Assembly (NCBI GenBank): GCA_040878325.1 | Contig: JBBDMM010000001.1 | Coordinates: forward strand, 1-64,000 | Reading direction: 5' to 3' | Source: Acidimicrobiia bacterium | GTDB lineage: Bacteria > Actinomycetota > Acidimicrobiia > Spongiisociales > UBA11373 | Length of the DNA stretch: 64,000 nucleotides | In this document: piece after piece, positions 43,818-52,066 of the stretch | Layout: every line of letters begins with the position of its first letter | Numbering within the stretch: the stretch's first letter is position 1 | Notes under the pieces: generated by a model | Database searches by the model: none | What the model was told of the DNA's origin: nothing | The model's input: the letters and a program-made list of their open reading frames with translations, nothing else | Program-made: the position numbers and the translations under genes

Positions 43818-45505
43818 CAGACCACCACCCTCAGGACCTCTTCGAGGGTGGTCATGCCGAGCTTGACCTTCTCCATCCCGTCCTGGCGGAGGGTCAGCAT
43901 CCCCTGCTCCACGGCTACGGACTTGATCTCATCGGATGGGCGGCGCTCGACGGCCATCCGCTGGAGCTCTTCGGACATCAGGAGCACTTCGACGATGGCC
44001 ACCCGGCCGCGGTACCCGGTGTCCGAACAGGCCTTGCAGCCGACCGCCTCGTAGATGGTGACCGGCCCCGCCTCGGTGTCGAGGCCCATCTGCTTGATCA
44101 GCTCCGGGCCTGCCGGCTTGGTGACCTTGCACCGGTCACACAGTCGCCGGGCGAGGCGCTGGGCGAGAATGGAGTCGATTGCGGAAGCGACCAAATAGGG
44201 CTCTACCCCCATGTCGACCAGGCGGTTGACGCTGGAGGCAGAGTCATTCGTATGGAGGGTCGTCAGCACGAGGTGTCCGGTGAGCGCGGCCTCGACCGCG
44301 ATCTTGGCGGTCTCGGCGTCGCGGACCTCGCCGACGAGTACCACGTCAGGGTCGGACCGCAGGATCGACTTGAGCACGGTCGAGAATTGCAGGCCGGCCT
44401 TGCGGTTCACCTGCACCTGGACCACCCCGGCCAGCCGGTACTCGACCGGGTCTTCCACCGTGATGATGTGCCGCGAAGGGACGTTGAGGATGTTCAGGGC
44501 GGAATAGAGGGTCGTGGTCTTGCCCGAACCGGTGGGGCCGGTCACGAGAATCGCTCCGTACGGCTTCGTGTAGGAAGTCTCGAACCGTGTCATCGAATGC
44601 GGAAGGAAGCCCAGTGCTTTGAGATCCAGCACCGCGTCCTCCTTGTCGAGGATTCGCATGACGACCTTTTCCCCATAGATGGTGGGAAGGGTGGCAACCC
44701 GCAGGTCGATGGGGCGTCCCGACACCCTGATGCTCACCCGGCCGTCCTGCGGGACGCGGCGCTCGGCTATGTCGAGATCCGCCATGATCTTGAGGCGGCT
44801 CACGACCGCACCGGAGACCGACCGGGGCGTGCTCATGACCTCGTGCAGCACCCCGTCGATGCGAAACCGCACCCGCAAGTCCTTCTCCCCCGGTTCGATG
44901 TGGAGGTCTGAGGCACGCTCGTTGACAGCGCGGCTGATGAGCGTGTTGACCAATTTGACGATCGGTGCCTCGTCGACCGCGGCCTCGATCTTGCTGAGGT
45001 CGTCCTCCGCCACCTCTTCACCCGCCAGGTCGGCAAGATCGGCCACCGAGTCGTCGAACCGGCCTGCACGCCGGATCGCGTCGTCGATCTCGCTCCTCGT
45101 GGCGATCTTGGGGATGATCCGCAGCGCGGTGATCGCCCGGATGTCATCGACCACGAGCACGTTCCCGGGATCAGCCATCGCCACGACGAGGGCATCGTCT
45201 TCGAACTTGATCGGAATTGCCGCGTAGCGCCGAGCCAGTGACTCCGGAATGAGGGCGGCGGCGGCAGGGTCGATCGCGACGTCGCTGAGGCTCACGAACT
45301 CCACGCCCATGTGGCTGGCGATCATCTTCGCCAGATCGACTTCGCCCACGATTCCCTCGGACACCAGAACGCGGGTCAGGGAGTCGCCGGTCTCTGCCTG
45401 AAGTGAACGGGCGCGGGCCATGTCGGCATCCGTCACCAGCCCGGTGTCGACGAGTACTGATCCAATCGTTTCGCGCTCAGCCAATTCGGTGGCTCCTCGG
45501 TCCAT
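43817..45505 (-). CDS. pilB: Type IV pilus assembly ATPase PilB
   Basis: A 562-aa extension ATPase. N-terminal MshEN domain (ETIGSVLVDTGLVTDADMAR, LAKMIASHMGVEFV), catalytic core with Walker A GPTGSGKTTT, HIITVEDPVEY, Walker B LVGEVRDAETA, and the zinc Cys set CDRC and CKAC. ATG at 45505 is preferred; a GTG at 45544 would add 13 unrelated residues. The stop shares its base with the pilT start. No gene is seen in 45506-45632. Confidence 0.95.
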   Translation of the reverse strand: MDRGATELAERETIGSVLVDTGLVTDADMARARSLQAETGDSLTRVLVSEGIVGEVDLAKMIASHMGVEFVSLSDVAIDPAAAALIPESLARRYAAIPIKFEDDALVVAMADPGNVLVVDDIRAITALRIIPKIATRSEIDDAIRRAGRFDDSVADLADLAGEEVAEDDLSKIEAAVDEAPIVKLVNTLISRAVNERASDLHIEPGEKDLRVRFRIDGVLHEVMSTPRSVSGAVVSRLKIMADLDIAERRVPQDGRVSIRVSGRPIDLRVATLPTIYGEKVVMRILDKEDAVLDLKALGFLPHSMTRFETSYTKPYGAILVTGPTGSGKTTTLYSALNILNVPSRHIITVEDPVEYRLAGVVQVQVNRKAGLQFSTVLKSILRSDPDVVLVGEVRDAETAKIAVEAALTGHLVLTTLHTNDSASSVNRLVDMGVEPYLVASAIDSILAQRLARRLCDRCKVTKPAGPELIKQMGLDTEAGPVTIYEAVGCKACSDTGYRGRVAIVEVLLMSEELQRMAVERRPSDEIKSVAVEQGMLTLRQDGMEKVKLGMTTLEEVLRVVV

Positions 45506-45632
45506 TCGCGGCGGACATACAAAGGGTTTGTCGGCACGACCCACCGTGTGCTTGAGAGGAGAGGTCGGGCGCGCCGCGGCATTGCCCAGGTCTCGAGTGG
45601 CAGTCGGTGCCGGGACATGCCGGCGACCACGG

Positions 45633-46412
45633 TCAGGCCCGTCGCGCCGCCCGCATCATCGCCTCGAGGGGTGCCGCGACGCCGGTCCAGATGGTGAACG
45701 CGGCCGCCGCTTGGGCCACCAGCAGATCGATCCCGTCGACGACCGGCAGGCCGCGCCGAAGTGCCTCCGTTACCGCCGGGGTCGGCTCGGCGCCGTAGGC
45801 CAGGTCGACCAGCCATCCGGCGGCGTCGACCACTCCCGGCGGGAGGGTTTCGCCGGCCATCCCCAGGGGGGTGGCGTTGATGACGGCGGCACCCTCGGCC
45901 GGATCTCCCCAGGCCACGGTGTCGAGGCCGAAGCGGACCGCCATCGCCTCTGCCGCAGCCGGGTTTCTCGCAGAAACGAGTGTGTCCCGGCCTGCCGACG
46001 CCACCGCGGCTGCCTTCGCGGCTCCACCGGCGCCGAGGATCAGCACGGTGCCCACCGAAGCGGCGAGTGCCGCCCTCAGGGCGACCACGTCAGTGTTGCG
46101 CCCTTTCAGTCGGCCACGGCCTGCCACGATGGTGTTCACCGCCCCGGCGAGACGGGCGTCTTCATCGAGTTCGTCGACCATTCCTGCGGTGGTCGACTTG
46201 TAGGGCATGGTTATGTTCGCTCCGTCGATCGCTCCGGACCGAAGCTCGTCGATGGCCGCCCCGAGGCCGGCCAGGTCGACCCGACGGGCCTCATAATGGC
46301 CGTCGATACCGGCGGTCTCGAAGGCCGCCTGGTGAATCGCCGGAGAGCGCGACCCGCCCACCGGGTCGCCGAGAAGCACGAATCGCCGCGAGCCGTTCGC
46401 GGCCACGCTCAC
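45633..46412 (-). CDS. aroE: Shikimate dehydrogenase
   Basis: A 259-aa NADPH enzyme of the shikimate pathway. LLGDPVGGSRSPAIHQAAF, ANITMPYKST (catalytic Lys), AGAVNTIV, and the nucleotide loop LILGAGGAAKAAAV are present. Other aro genes lie across the pilus locus at 33272-35948, which suggests the pilus genes sit inside an older aro region. Overlaps mltG by 4 bases. Confidence 0.95.
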   Translation of the reverse strand: MSVAANGSRRFVLLGDPVGGSRSPAIHQAAFETAGIDGHYEARRVDLAGLGAAIDELRSGAIDGANITMPYKSTTAGMVDELDEDARLAGAVNTIVAGRGRLKGRNTDVVALRAALAASVGTVLILGAGGAAKAAAVASAGRDTLVSARNPAAAEAMAVRFGLDTVAWGDPAEGAAVINATPLGMAGETLPPGVVDAAGWLVDLAYGAEPTPAVTEALRRGLPVVDGIDLLVAQAAAAFTIWTGVAAPLEAMMRAARRA

Positions 46413-47512
46413 GGGCTCAGATACTCCTCCTGGAGTTCGAGGAACTCCTCGAACGTCTCAGCGAAATGAGCCCGCCCGTCCTCATCGGCGAGGAAGTAGA
46501 TATACGGGGTCTCATCGGGCGCCGCGGCGGCTTGCAGCGACGCCATGCGAACGGTCGAGATGGGCGTCGGCGGCAAACCGGTGATCAGGTAGGTGTTGTA
46601 CGGCGAATCGACCTCGAGATCCTCGAGGGTCAGCCCGCCGTCAGGCAGGCCGCCGAGTGCATAGATCACCGTCACGTCGAGCTGGAGCGGCATGTCGACC
46701 GCGAGCCGATTGAAGATCACGCTGGCTATCACCGGGCGATCGTCGTCGAAGAGCCCTTCCTTCTCGATCAGCGAGGCGATCACGATCCCCTCGTAGGGGG
46801 TGAACCCCAACGCATCGAGGTAGGTCCAGTCCACCGAGCCGACCCGCTCACTCATCGTGGCCACCATCCGGCCGAGAATCTCCTCGGCGGTGGCATCGAC
46901 CTCGAACTCGTAGGTATCGGGGAACAGCAGCCCCTCCCAATCCTGGAGATTCTCCGGCTCGCCCAGCATGAGACCCGACACGATCGTCCCGTCGAGCAGC
47001 GGGCGCGAGAGATCGGCAAACGGGATGTCCGTCTGGCGGGCGATCGAGTCGAGCGTCTGTGAGATCGTCAGGCCTTCGATGACGGTGAGCCGGTAGACCT
47101 CTCTGACGGGCCCCTCGATGAGCAAGGCCAGCACTGATTCCGGAGACATCCCGGTCTCGAGCTCATAGCGGCCGGCGACCAATCGGTCGCTGGCGCGGGC
47201 GTCACTCACCGCCCGGTCGAACGCCGAGGCCGAGACCACCACGCCTGCCTCCGCCAACTGGCGGGCGATCTCCGAGGCGGGCGCACCGGGAGTGATCTCC
47301 ACCGTCACCGGCACGCCAGGCACCACTGTCGTGGACTCGGGTCCGGCGATCACGTCGTTCACCGCCGACGCCAGCCACGTCACACCGAGAAAGGCAACCG
47401 CGAACAGCACCAGGACGAACCCGAGGACGCCGAGCCCCCGGAGAAAGGTATTCGGACCGCGCGGACCGGTAGGCGACGATCCCGGCTCGTAGGGCTCTAG
47501 CTCGAAGCTCAT
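46409..47512 (-). CDS. mltG: Endolytic murein transglycosylase MltG
   Basis: A 367-aa protein: short cytoplasmic part, one helix (GLGVLGFVLVLFAVAFLGVTW), a LysM-like region, then the YceG domain with catalytic Glu in IVIASLIEKEGLF and the later SPYNTYLITGLPPTPI. It cuts new glycan strands and sets their length. Overlaps ruvX and aroE by 4 bases each. Confidence 0.95.
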   Translation of the reverse strand: MSFELEPYEPGSSPTGPRGPNTFLRGLGVLGFVLVLFAVAFLGVTWLASAVNDVIAGPESTTVVPGVPVTVEITPGAPASEIARQLAEAGVVVSASAFDRAVSDARASDRLVAGRYELETGMSPESVLALLIEGPVREVYRLTVIEGLTISQTLDSIARQTDIPFADLSRPLLDGTIVSGLMLGEPENLQDWEGLLFPDTYEFEVDATAEEILGRMVATMSERVGSVDWTYLDALGFTPYEGIVIASLIEKEGLFDDDRPVIASVIFNRLAVDMPLQLDVTVIYALGGLPDGGLTLEDLEVDSPYNTYLITGLPPTPISTVRMASLQAAAAPDETPYIYFLADEDGRAHFAETFEEFLELQEEYLSP

Positions 47513-47916
47513 TCTCTCTCCAGGTAGCCCTGCAGCAGCACGGCGGCCGCGGCTCCGTCGCGCACCTGCTGCCGCCGCTTGCGTCGGGTGCCGGTCTCGA
47601 TCAGCGATCGCTCTGCGATCGCGGTGGTGAAACGCTCGTCGATCAACTCGACCGGCACGCCTGTTCCTTCTTCTACCTCCGCTGCAAATGCCCGGGCCGC
47701 GACGGCTGCCGCCCCCTCGATGCCGCTCAGCCCGGTGGGCAACCCCACGAGGATACGATCCACCGCGAGTTCCGCGACGAGGTCGGCGACCTGCTGAACG
47801 AGCGCCGGGTCGTCTGCAGCGAGAAAGCCCCGAGGATGCGCCACGATGCCCGCCGCATCGGTGACCGCAACCCCAATCCGCACCGTTCCGGGATCCAGAG
47901 CGAGGATTCGGCCCAC
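47509..47916 (-). CDS. ruvX: RuvX/YqgF-family RNase-H-fold nuclease
   Basis: A 135-aa protein: ILALDPGTVRIGVAVTD with the first acid, ILVGLPTGLSG, ELIDERFTT and the final acid in VRDGAAAAVLLQGYLE. The family is linked to pre-16S maturation and Holliday-junction resolution. GTG at 47916 is one base past the alaS stop; the alaS-ruvX-mltG-aroE order is widely conserved. Confidence 0.93.
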   Translation of the reverse strand: MGRILALDPGTVRIGVAVTDAAGIVAHPRGFLAADDPALVQQVADLVAELAVDRILVGLPTGLSGIEGAAAVAARAFAAEVEEGTGVPVELIDERFTTAIAERSLIETGTRRKRRQQVRDGAAAAVLLQGYLERE

Positions 47917-47917
47917 T

Positions 47918-50554
47918 TCAGACCCGGCCGAGCGACTCGCGGGCGAGTCGGACCGCCTCCTCGATGGCATCCTCGATGCGGTCCCCATTGGGACCGCCGG
48001 CCTGGGCGAGCTCCGGATCGCGACTCGCACCACCGCCGACGAGCTTGGCCGCCGGGCCTGCGATCTCCGCGGCGTTGATGCCCTGTGCGACCAGATCGCT
48101 CGTCACGACCACCACCAGCCCGGCCTTGCCATCTCGGGCGCTGCCGAGGACGGCGACACCCGACCCGATGCGATCGCGCACCTGCATCCCCAATTGGCGC
48201 AGCGCATCCGGCGACAGGTCGTGACGGTCGGCCACCACCAGCCGCCGCCCGCTCACTTCCTCGGCTCGCTCCACCATCTCCCGGGCAGCCTCGTTGCGCG
48301 TCTGGGCCTCGATCTGGTCGAGTCGTTCCTCCTGCTGCCGCGACCGAGCCGCGAGGTTCGCCGCCGCTTCGTCGACGCGATCCGGTGGCACCCGCAGGCT
48401 CTCCGCCGTGGCTCGGAGCCGTCGGCGCATGTCCGAGAAGTACTCGTAACCGGCCGAACCGGTGTAGGCCTCGATGCGACGCAGGCTCGACCCGATGGAT
48501 GATTCGCTCACCACCACCAGCGGACCCACCTGGCCGGTGGCGTGGACATGGGTGCCGCCACACAGTTCGCGGGAATAGGAGCCGGCTTCGACGATCCGCA
48601 CCACTTCGCCGTACTTCTCCCCGAAGAAGGCCAGCGCCCCCATCTCCTCGGCCTCGCCCCGTGTCACTTGATACGCCCTGACCGAGGCGTTCTCGATCAC
48701 TCGCTCGTTCGCCAACCGCTCCACCTCGATGACCTCCTCGTCGGTGAGCGCCCCGAAGTGAGAGAAGTCGAAACGCAGCCGCCCCGCCTCCACCAGCGAG
48801 CCTGCCTGCTGAACGTGGGACCCGACCACCGACCGGAGCGCCCAGTGGAGGATGTGGGTGCCGGAGTGGCTCTTGCGGATCCGCTCCCGGCGCCCGGGCT
48901 CCACGCTCAGGGAGGCGCGCTGACCCACCGCGACCGTTCCTTGCTCGACGAGGGCCCGGTGCCCGTGCAGATCCTGCACGGCGTGCTGGGTGTCGTTCAC
49001 CCGCAACCGGCCGGTCTCGGTGATGGCCGTTCCTGAGTCGCCCACCTGGCCACCCGACTCGGCATAGAAGGTGGTGGTGTCGAAGAACACCTCCACCTCC
49101 TGGCCTTCGGTGGCCTGCTGGATCGTCTCACCGTCGGCCACGATCGCCAGGACCACGCCCATCGTGTCGACGTGGTCATACCCCTCGAAGCGGGTCGGCC
49201 CCGACTTGTCGTAGATCTTGCGGTACACCTGAGGCGCATCGGCAGTGGCCGCCTTGCTTCGTGCCGCCCGGGCGCGTTCCCGCTGCGCCGACATCTCGGT
49301 GTCGAAGGCGTGCCGGTCGAGGTCGACACCTCGTTCGGCGGCGATCTCGGCGGTGAGCTCCACCGGGAACCCAAAGGTGTCATGAAGTTTGAAGGCGGTC
49401 TCGCCGGGCAGGGACGCGCCGGTGTCGATCCGCTCGAGTTCGGCGCTCAGCAGCGAGTGCCCCGACTCGAGCGTCCGGCGGAACCTCTCCTCCTCGCGCT
49501 CGGCGGTCTCGGTGATCCCGTCGGCGGCCGCACGCAATGTCGGATAGGCATCGCCCAGAGTGTCGATGGTGGCCCTCACCAGGCGGGGGGTGACGTTCTC
49601 CTCCGCCCCGAGCTGCCAGGCGTGGCGCACCGCCCGGCGCAACAGCCGCCGGAGCACGTAGCCGCGACCCTCGTTCGACGGGACCACGCCATCGGCGATC
49701 AGGTTGGTGATCGCCCGCCCGTGGTCCGCGAGGATGCGCAAACTCACGTCGCTCTCCGGCCGATGCCCGTACGACACGCCCGTGGCCGCCTCACCCGCCG
49801 CCAGCACCGGTCGCAGCAGGTCGGTGAGAAAGGCGGTGTCTACGTCCTGGAGCAGCACGCAGACCCGCTCCAGGCCGGAACCCGTATCGATGTTCTTGGT
49901 CGGCAGGTCGCCGATCACGTGATACGGCTCGTCCTGGACGTACTGCATGAACACCAGGTTCCAGAACTCCATGAAGCGTTCTTCGTCGACCACGGGGCCG
50001 CCGTCCTCACCGAAATCGGGGCCGCGGTCGTAGAAAATCTCCGACGAGGGGCCGGCCGGGCCGGCCACCCCCATCTGCCAGAAGTTGTCCCGGTCCCGCC
50101 GCTGGACCCGGTCGGCCGGCACCCCCACCTGGTCGATCCAGATCTGGGCGGCCTCCTCGTCGGTGTGGTGGACCGTGTACCAGAGCCGTCCCGGGTCCAT
50201 CTGATACACCTCGGTGATCAACTCGTAGGCCCACGGGATCGCCTTCTCCTTGAAGTAGTCGCCCCCGAAAGAGAAGTTGCCCAGCATCTCGAAGAACGAG
50301 AGGTGCCGTGCGGTGGTGCCGACGATCTCGATGTCGTTGGTCCGAATGCACTTCTGCGAGCTGGCGGCGCGCGGGAAGGGCGGCACCTCGTCGCCGAGCA
50401 GGTACGGCTTGAAGGGCACCATGCCGGCCACCGTGAGCAGCAGCGAGGGATCGACCGGGATCAGTGAGGCCGACGGCACGATCGGGTGTCCCCGCGTCGC
50501 GAAGAAGTCGAGGAAAGCGCGCCGAATGTCGGCGCCGGCAACGGGCGTGCTCAT
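47918..50554 (-). CDS. alaS: Alanyl-tRNA synthetase
   Basis: An 878-aa class II synthetase. IRRAFLDFFATRGHPIVPSA, the aminoacylation core, the editing domain (SGTHILHWALRSV), CGGTHVHATGQVG and the C-terminal DHHA1 domain ending in a Gly-rich stretch are in order. ATG at 50554 is where homologues begin; longer upstream reading runs into repeats. No Shine-Dalgarno; TACCCT lies 7 bases upstream (50562-50567), so the message may be leaderless. Confidence 0.97.
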   Translation of the reverse strand: MSTPVAGADIRRAFLDFFATRGHPIVPSASLIPVDPSLLLTVAGMVPFKPYLLGDEVPPFPRAASSQKCIRTNDIEIVGTTARHLSFFEMLGNFSFGGDYFKEKAIPWAYELITEVYQMDPGRLWYTVHHTDEEAAQIWIDQVGVPADRVQRRDRDNFWQMGVAGPAGPSSEIFYDRGPDFGEDGGPVVDEERFMEFWNLVFMQYVQDEPYHVIGDLPTKNIDTGSGLERVCVLLQDVDTAFLTDLLRPVLAAGEAATGVSYGHRPESDVSLRILADHGRAITNLIADGVVPSNEGRGYVLRRLLRRAVRHAWQLGAEENVTPRLVRATIDTLGDAYPTLRAAADGITETAEREEERFRRTLESGHSLLSAELERIDTGASLPGETAFKLHDTFGFPVELTAEIAAERGVDLDRHAFDTEMSAQRERARAARSKAATADAPQVYRKIYDKSGPTRFEGYDHVDTMGVVLAIVADGETIQQATEGQEVEVFFDTTTFYAESGGQVGDSGTAITETGRLRVNDTQHAVQDLHGHRALVEQGTVAVGQRASLSVEPGRRERIRKSHSGTHILHWALRSVVGSHVQQAGSLVEAGRLRFDFSHFGALTDEEVIEVERLANERVIENASVRAYQVTRGEAEEMGALAFFGEKYGEVVRIVEAGSYSRELCGGTHVHATGQVGPLVVVSESSIGSSLRRIEAYTGSAGYEYFSDMRRRLRATAESLRVPPDRVDEAAANLAARSRQQEERLDQIEAQTRNEAAREMVERAEEVSGRRLVVADRHDLSPDALRQLGMQVRDRIGSGVAVLGSARDGKAGLVVVVTSDLVAQGINAAEIAGPAAKLVGGGASRDPELAQAGGPNGDRIEDAIEEAVRLARESLGRV

Positions 50555-50561
50555 CGCGGAG

Positions 50562-50735
50562 AGGGTAGTGAGACAGTCAAGGACCAAGAATCCAAGAACC
50601 AAGAGCCAAGAATCAAGAACCAAGAACCGGGAGCCGTGAATCGAGAATCAACGCCCGGCCCACCGTGGGCTGGACGCCCGGCCGGGTTCGCCCTTCGCCC
50701 TCTGCTCTTACCTTCTTGGCTCTTGATTCTTGACT
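50562..50735. repeat. Degenerate CCAAGAATC/CAAGAACC array with inverted copies, rarA-alaS gap
   Basis: Units such as CCAAGAATC, CAAGAACC and AAGAGCCAAG run from 50581 to 50628. An inverted block (CTTCTTGGCTCTTGATTCTTG, shown to 20 bases as CTTCTTGGCTCTTGATTCTT) lies at 50712-50731 and reaches into the rarA 3' end. Between them is a GCCCGGCC-type hairpin (50653-50685). The -10 candidate TACCCT for alaS (50562-50567) is at one edge, with TTCTTG 17 bases upstream taken from the array. No gene is seen in 50555-50707. Confidence 0.75.
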
Positions 50736-52066
50736 CTCGAATCTCCCTTCCCCATGGCCTCATCGACGACTCGCAGTCTCTCCGCCAGCTCGGCCTCCGC
50801 GCCGGTGGTGCCGGGCCGGTAGAGCGTCTGACCCACCAATTCGTCGGGGAGGTACTGCTGCGGGGCGATGCCATCCGGGCGGTCGTGAGGATACACGTAG
50901 CCGACGCCGTGGCCGAGGGCTTCGGCCCCGCGGTAACCGGACGACCGCAGATGGGGAGGCACCCGGGCCCCCGGATGCTCCTCGACGGCCTGCCGCGCCG
51001 CGGCGATCGTCCTCGCCACCGAGTTCGACTTCGGAGCCGTTGCCAGGTGGAGTGCGGCGTGGTGGAGGGCGTAGGAGGCTTCAGGCAGGCCCACGAACTG
51101 GAGTGCCCGAGCCGCGTCGACGGCCACGCCGAGGGCGGTCGGGTCGGCCAGCCCGATGTCCTCGGACGCGAGGATCACCATCCGCCGGACGATGAACTCC
51201 GGGTCTTCGCCTGCGGCGAGCATCGTCTGCAGCCAGTACGCGGCTGCGTCCGGGTCGGAACCGCGCAGGCTCTTGATGAATGCGGAGATCACGTCGTAGT
51301 GCTGGTCACCCGCCTTGTCGTAGCGGATCACCCGATGCTGCAGAGCCTCCTCGACGGCGTCGACGGCGATGGTGTCCGCGCCCCGACCGGCGGAGATCAC
51401 CGAGGCGACCTCGAGGGCGTTGAGGGCCAGGCGGGCATCCCCGCCGCAGCGCTCGGCAAGAAGAGCGGCGGCGGCGGGATCGATCGATCCCGGCTCGGCG
51501 ACCCCCCGATCAGGCTCCAGCATCGCCCGCTCGATCAGGGTGCCGACCTCATCGACAGACAGCGGCTCCAATCTGAACAACAGACTCCGGGAAATCAGCG
51601 GCGAGTTCACCTCGAAGAACGGGTTTTCGGTGGTCGCCCCCACCAGGATCACGGTGCCATCCTCCACGCCGGGCAGGAGGGCGTCCTGCTGCGACTTGGT
51701 GAACCGATGGATCTCGTCTAGGAAGAGCACGGTCCGACGCTCGTCCTGCTCCAAACGGTGCCGCGCTCCAGCCAGCACCTCGCGCACTTCCTTGACGCCG
51801 GCAGAGGTCGCCGACATGGGCTCGAACGCCGCCCCGCTGGATCCGGCGACCAGACGGGCGAGCGTGGTCTTGCCGGTCCCGGGCGGTCCCCAGAGGATCA
51901 TGGAAACCGGCCGGCCCGAACGCACCATCGTCCCGAAGGCGGCACCCGGCCCCAGGAGGTGCCCCTGCCCGACCACCTCATCGAGGTTGGCCGGGCGCAT
52001 CCGCGCCGCCAGCGGCTCCGCAGACCTGCGCCGCGCGGCCCGCTCCCCGGCGAAGAGGTCGTCCAT
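50708..52066 (-). CDS. rarA: Replication-associated recombination protein A (RarA/MgsA)
   Basis: A 452-aa AAA+ clamp-loader-like ATPase at stalled forks. Walker A GPPGTGKTTLA, Walker B VLFLDEIHRF, sensor GATTENPFFEVN, and the C-terminal tetramer domain (YDVISAFIKSLRGSDPDAA, ASEDIGLADP) are normal. The last residues (DSRVKNQEPRR) are encoded by the intergenic repeat block, not by conserved sequence, so the array seems to have invaded or redefined the stop. Starts on the last base of the aspS stop. Confidence 0.95.
   Translation of the reverse strand: MDDLFAGERAARRRSAEPLAARMRPANLDEVVGQGHLLGPGAAFGTMVRSGRPVSMILWGPPGTGKTTLARLVAGSSGAAFEPMSATSAGVKEVREVLAGARHRLEQDERRTVLFLDEIHRFTKSQQDALLPGVEDGTVILVGATTENPFFEVNSPLISRSLLFRLEPLSVDEVGTLIERAMLEPDRGVAEPGSIDPAAAALLAERCGGDARLALNALEVASVISAGRGADTIAVDAVEEALQHRVIRYDKAGDQHYDVISAFIKSLRGSDPDAAAYWLQTMLAAGEDPEFIVRRMVILASEDIGLADPTALGVAVDAARALQFVGLPEASYALHHAALHLATAPKSNSVARTIAAARQAVEEHPGARVPPHLRSSGYRGAEALGHGVGYVYPHDRPDGIAPQQYLPDELVGQTLYRPGTTGAEAELAERLRVVDEAMGKGDSRVKNQEPRR

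Noticed and set aside
47918-50623. Longer alaS start upstream of 50554
   Set aside because: The added residues come from the CCAAGAATC array and do not resemble AlaRS.
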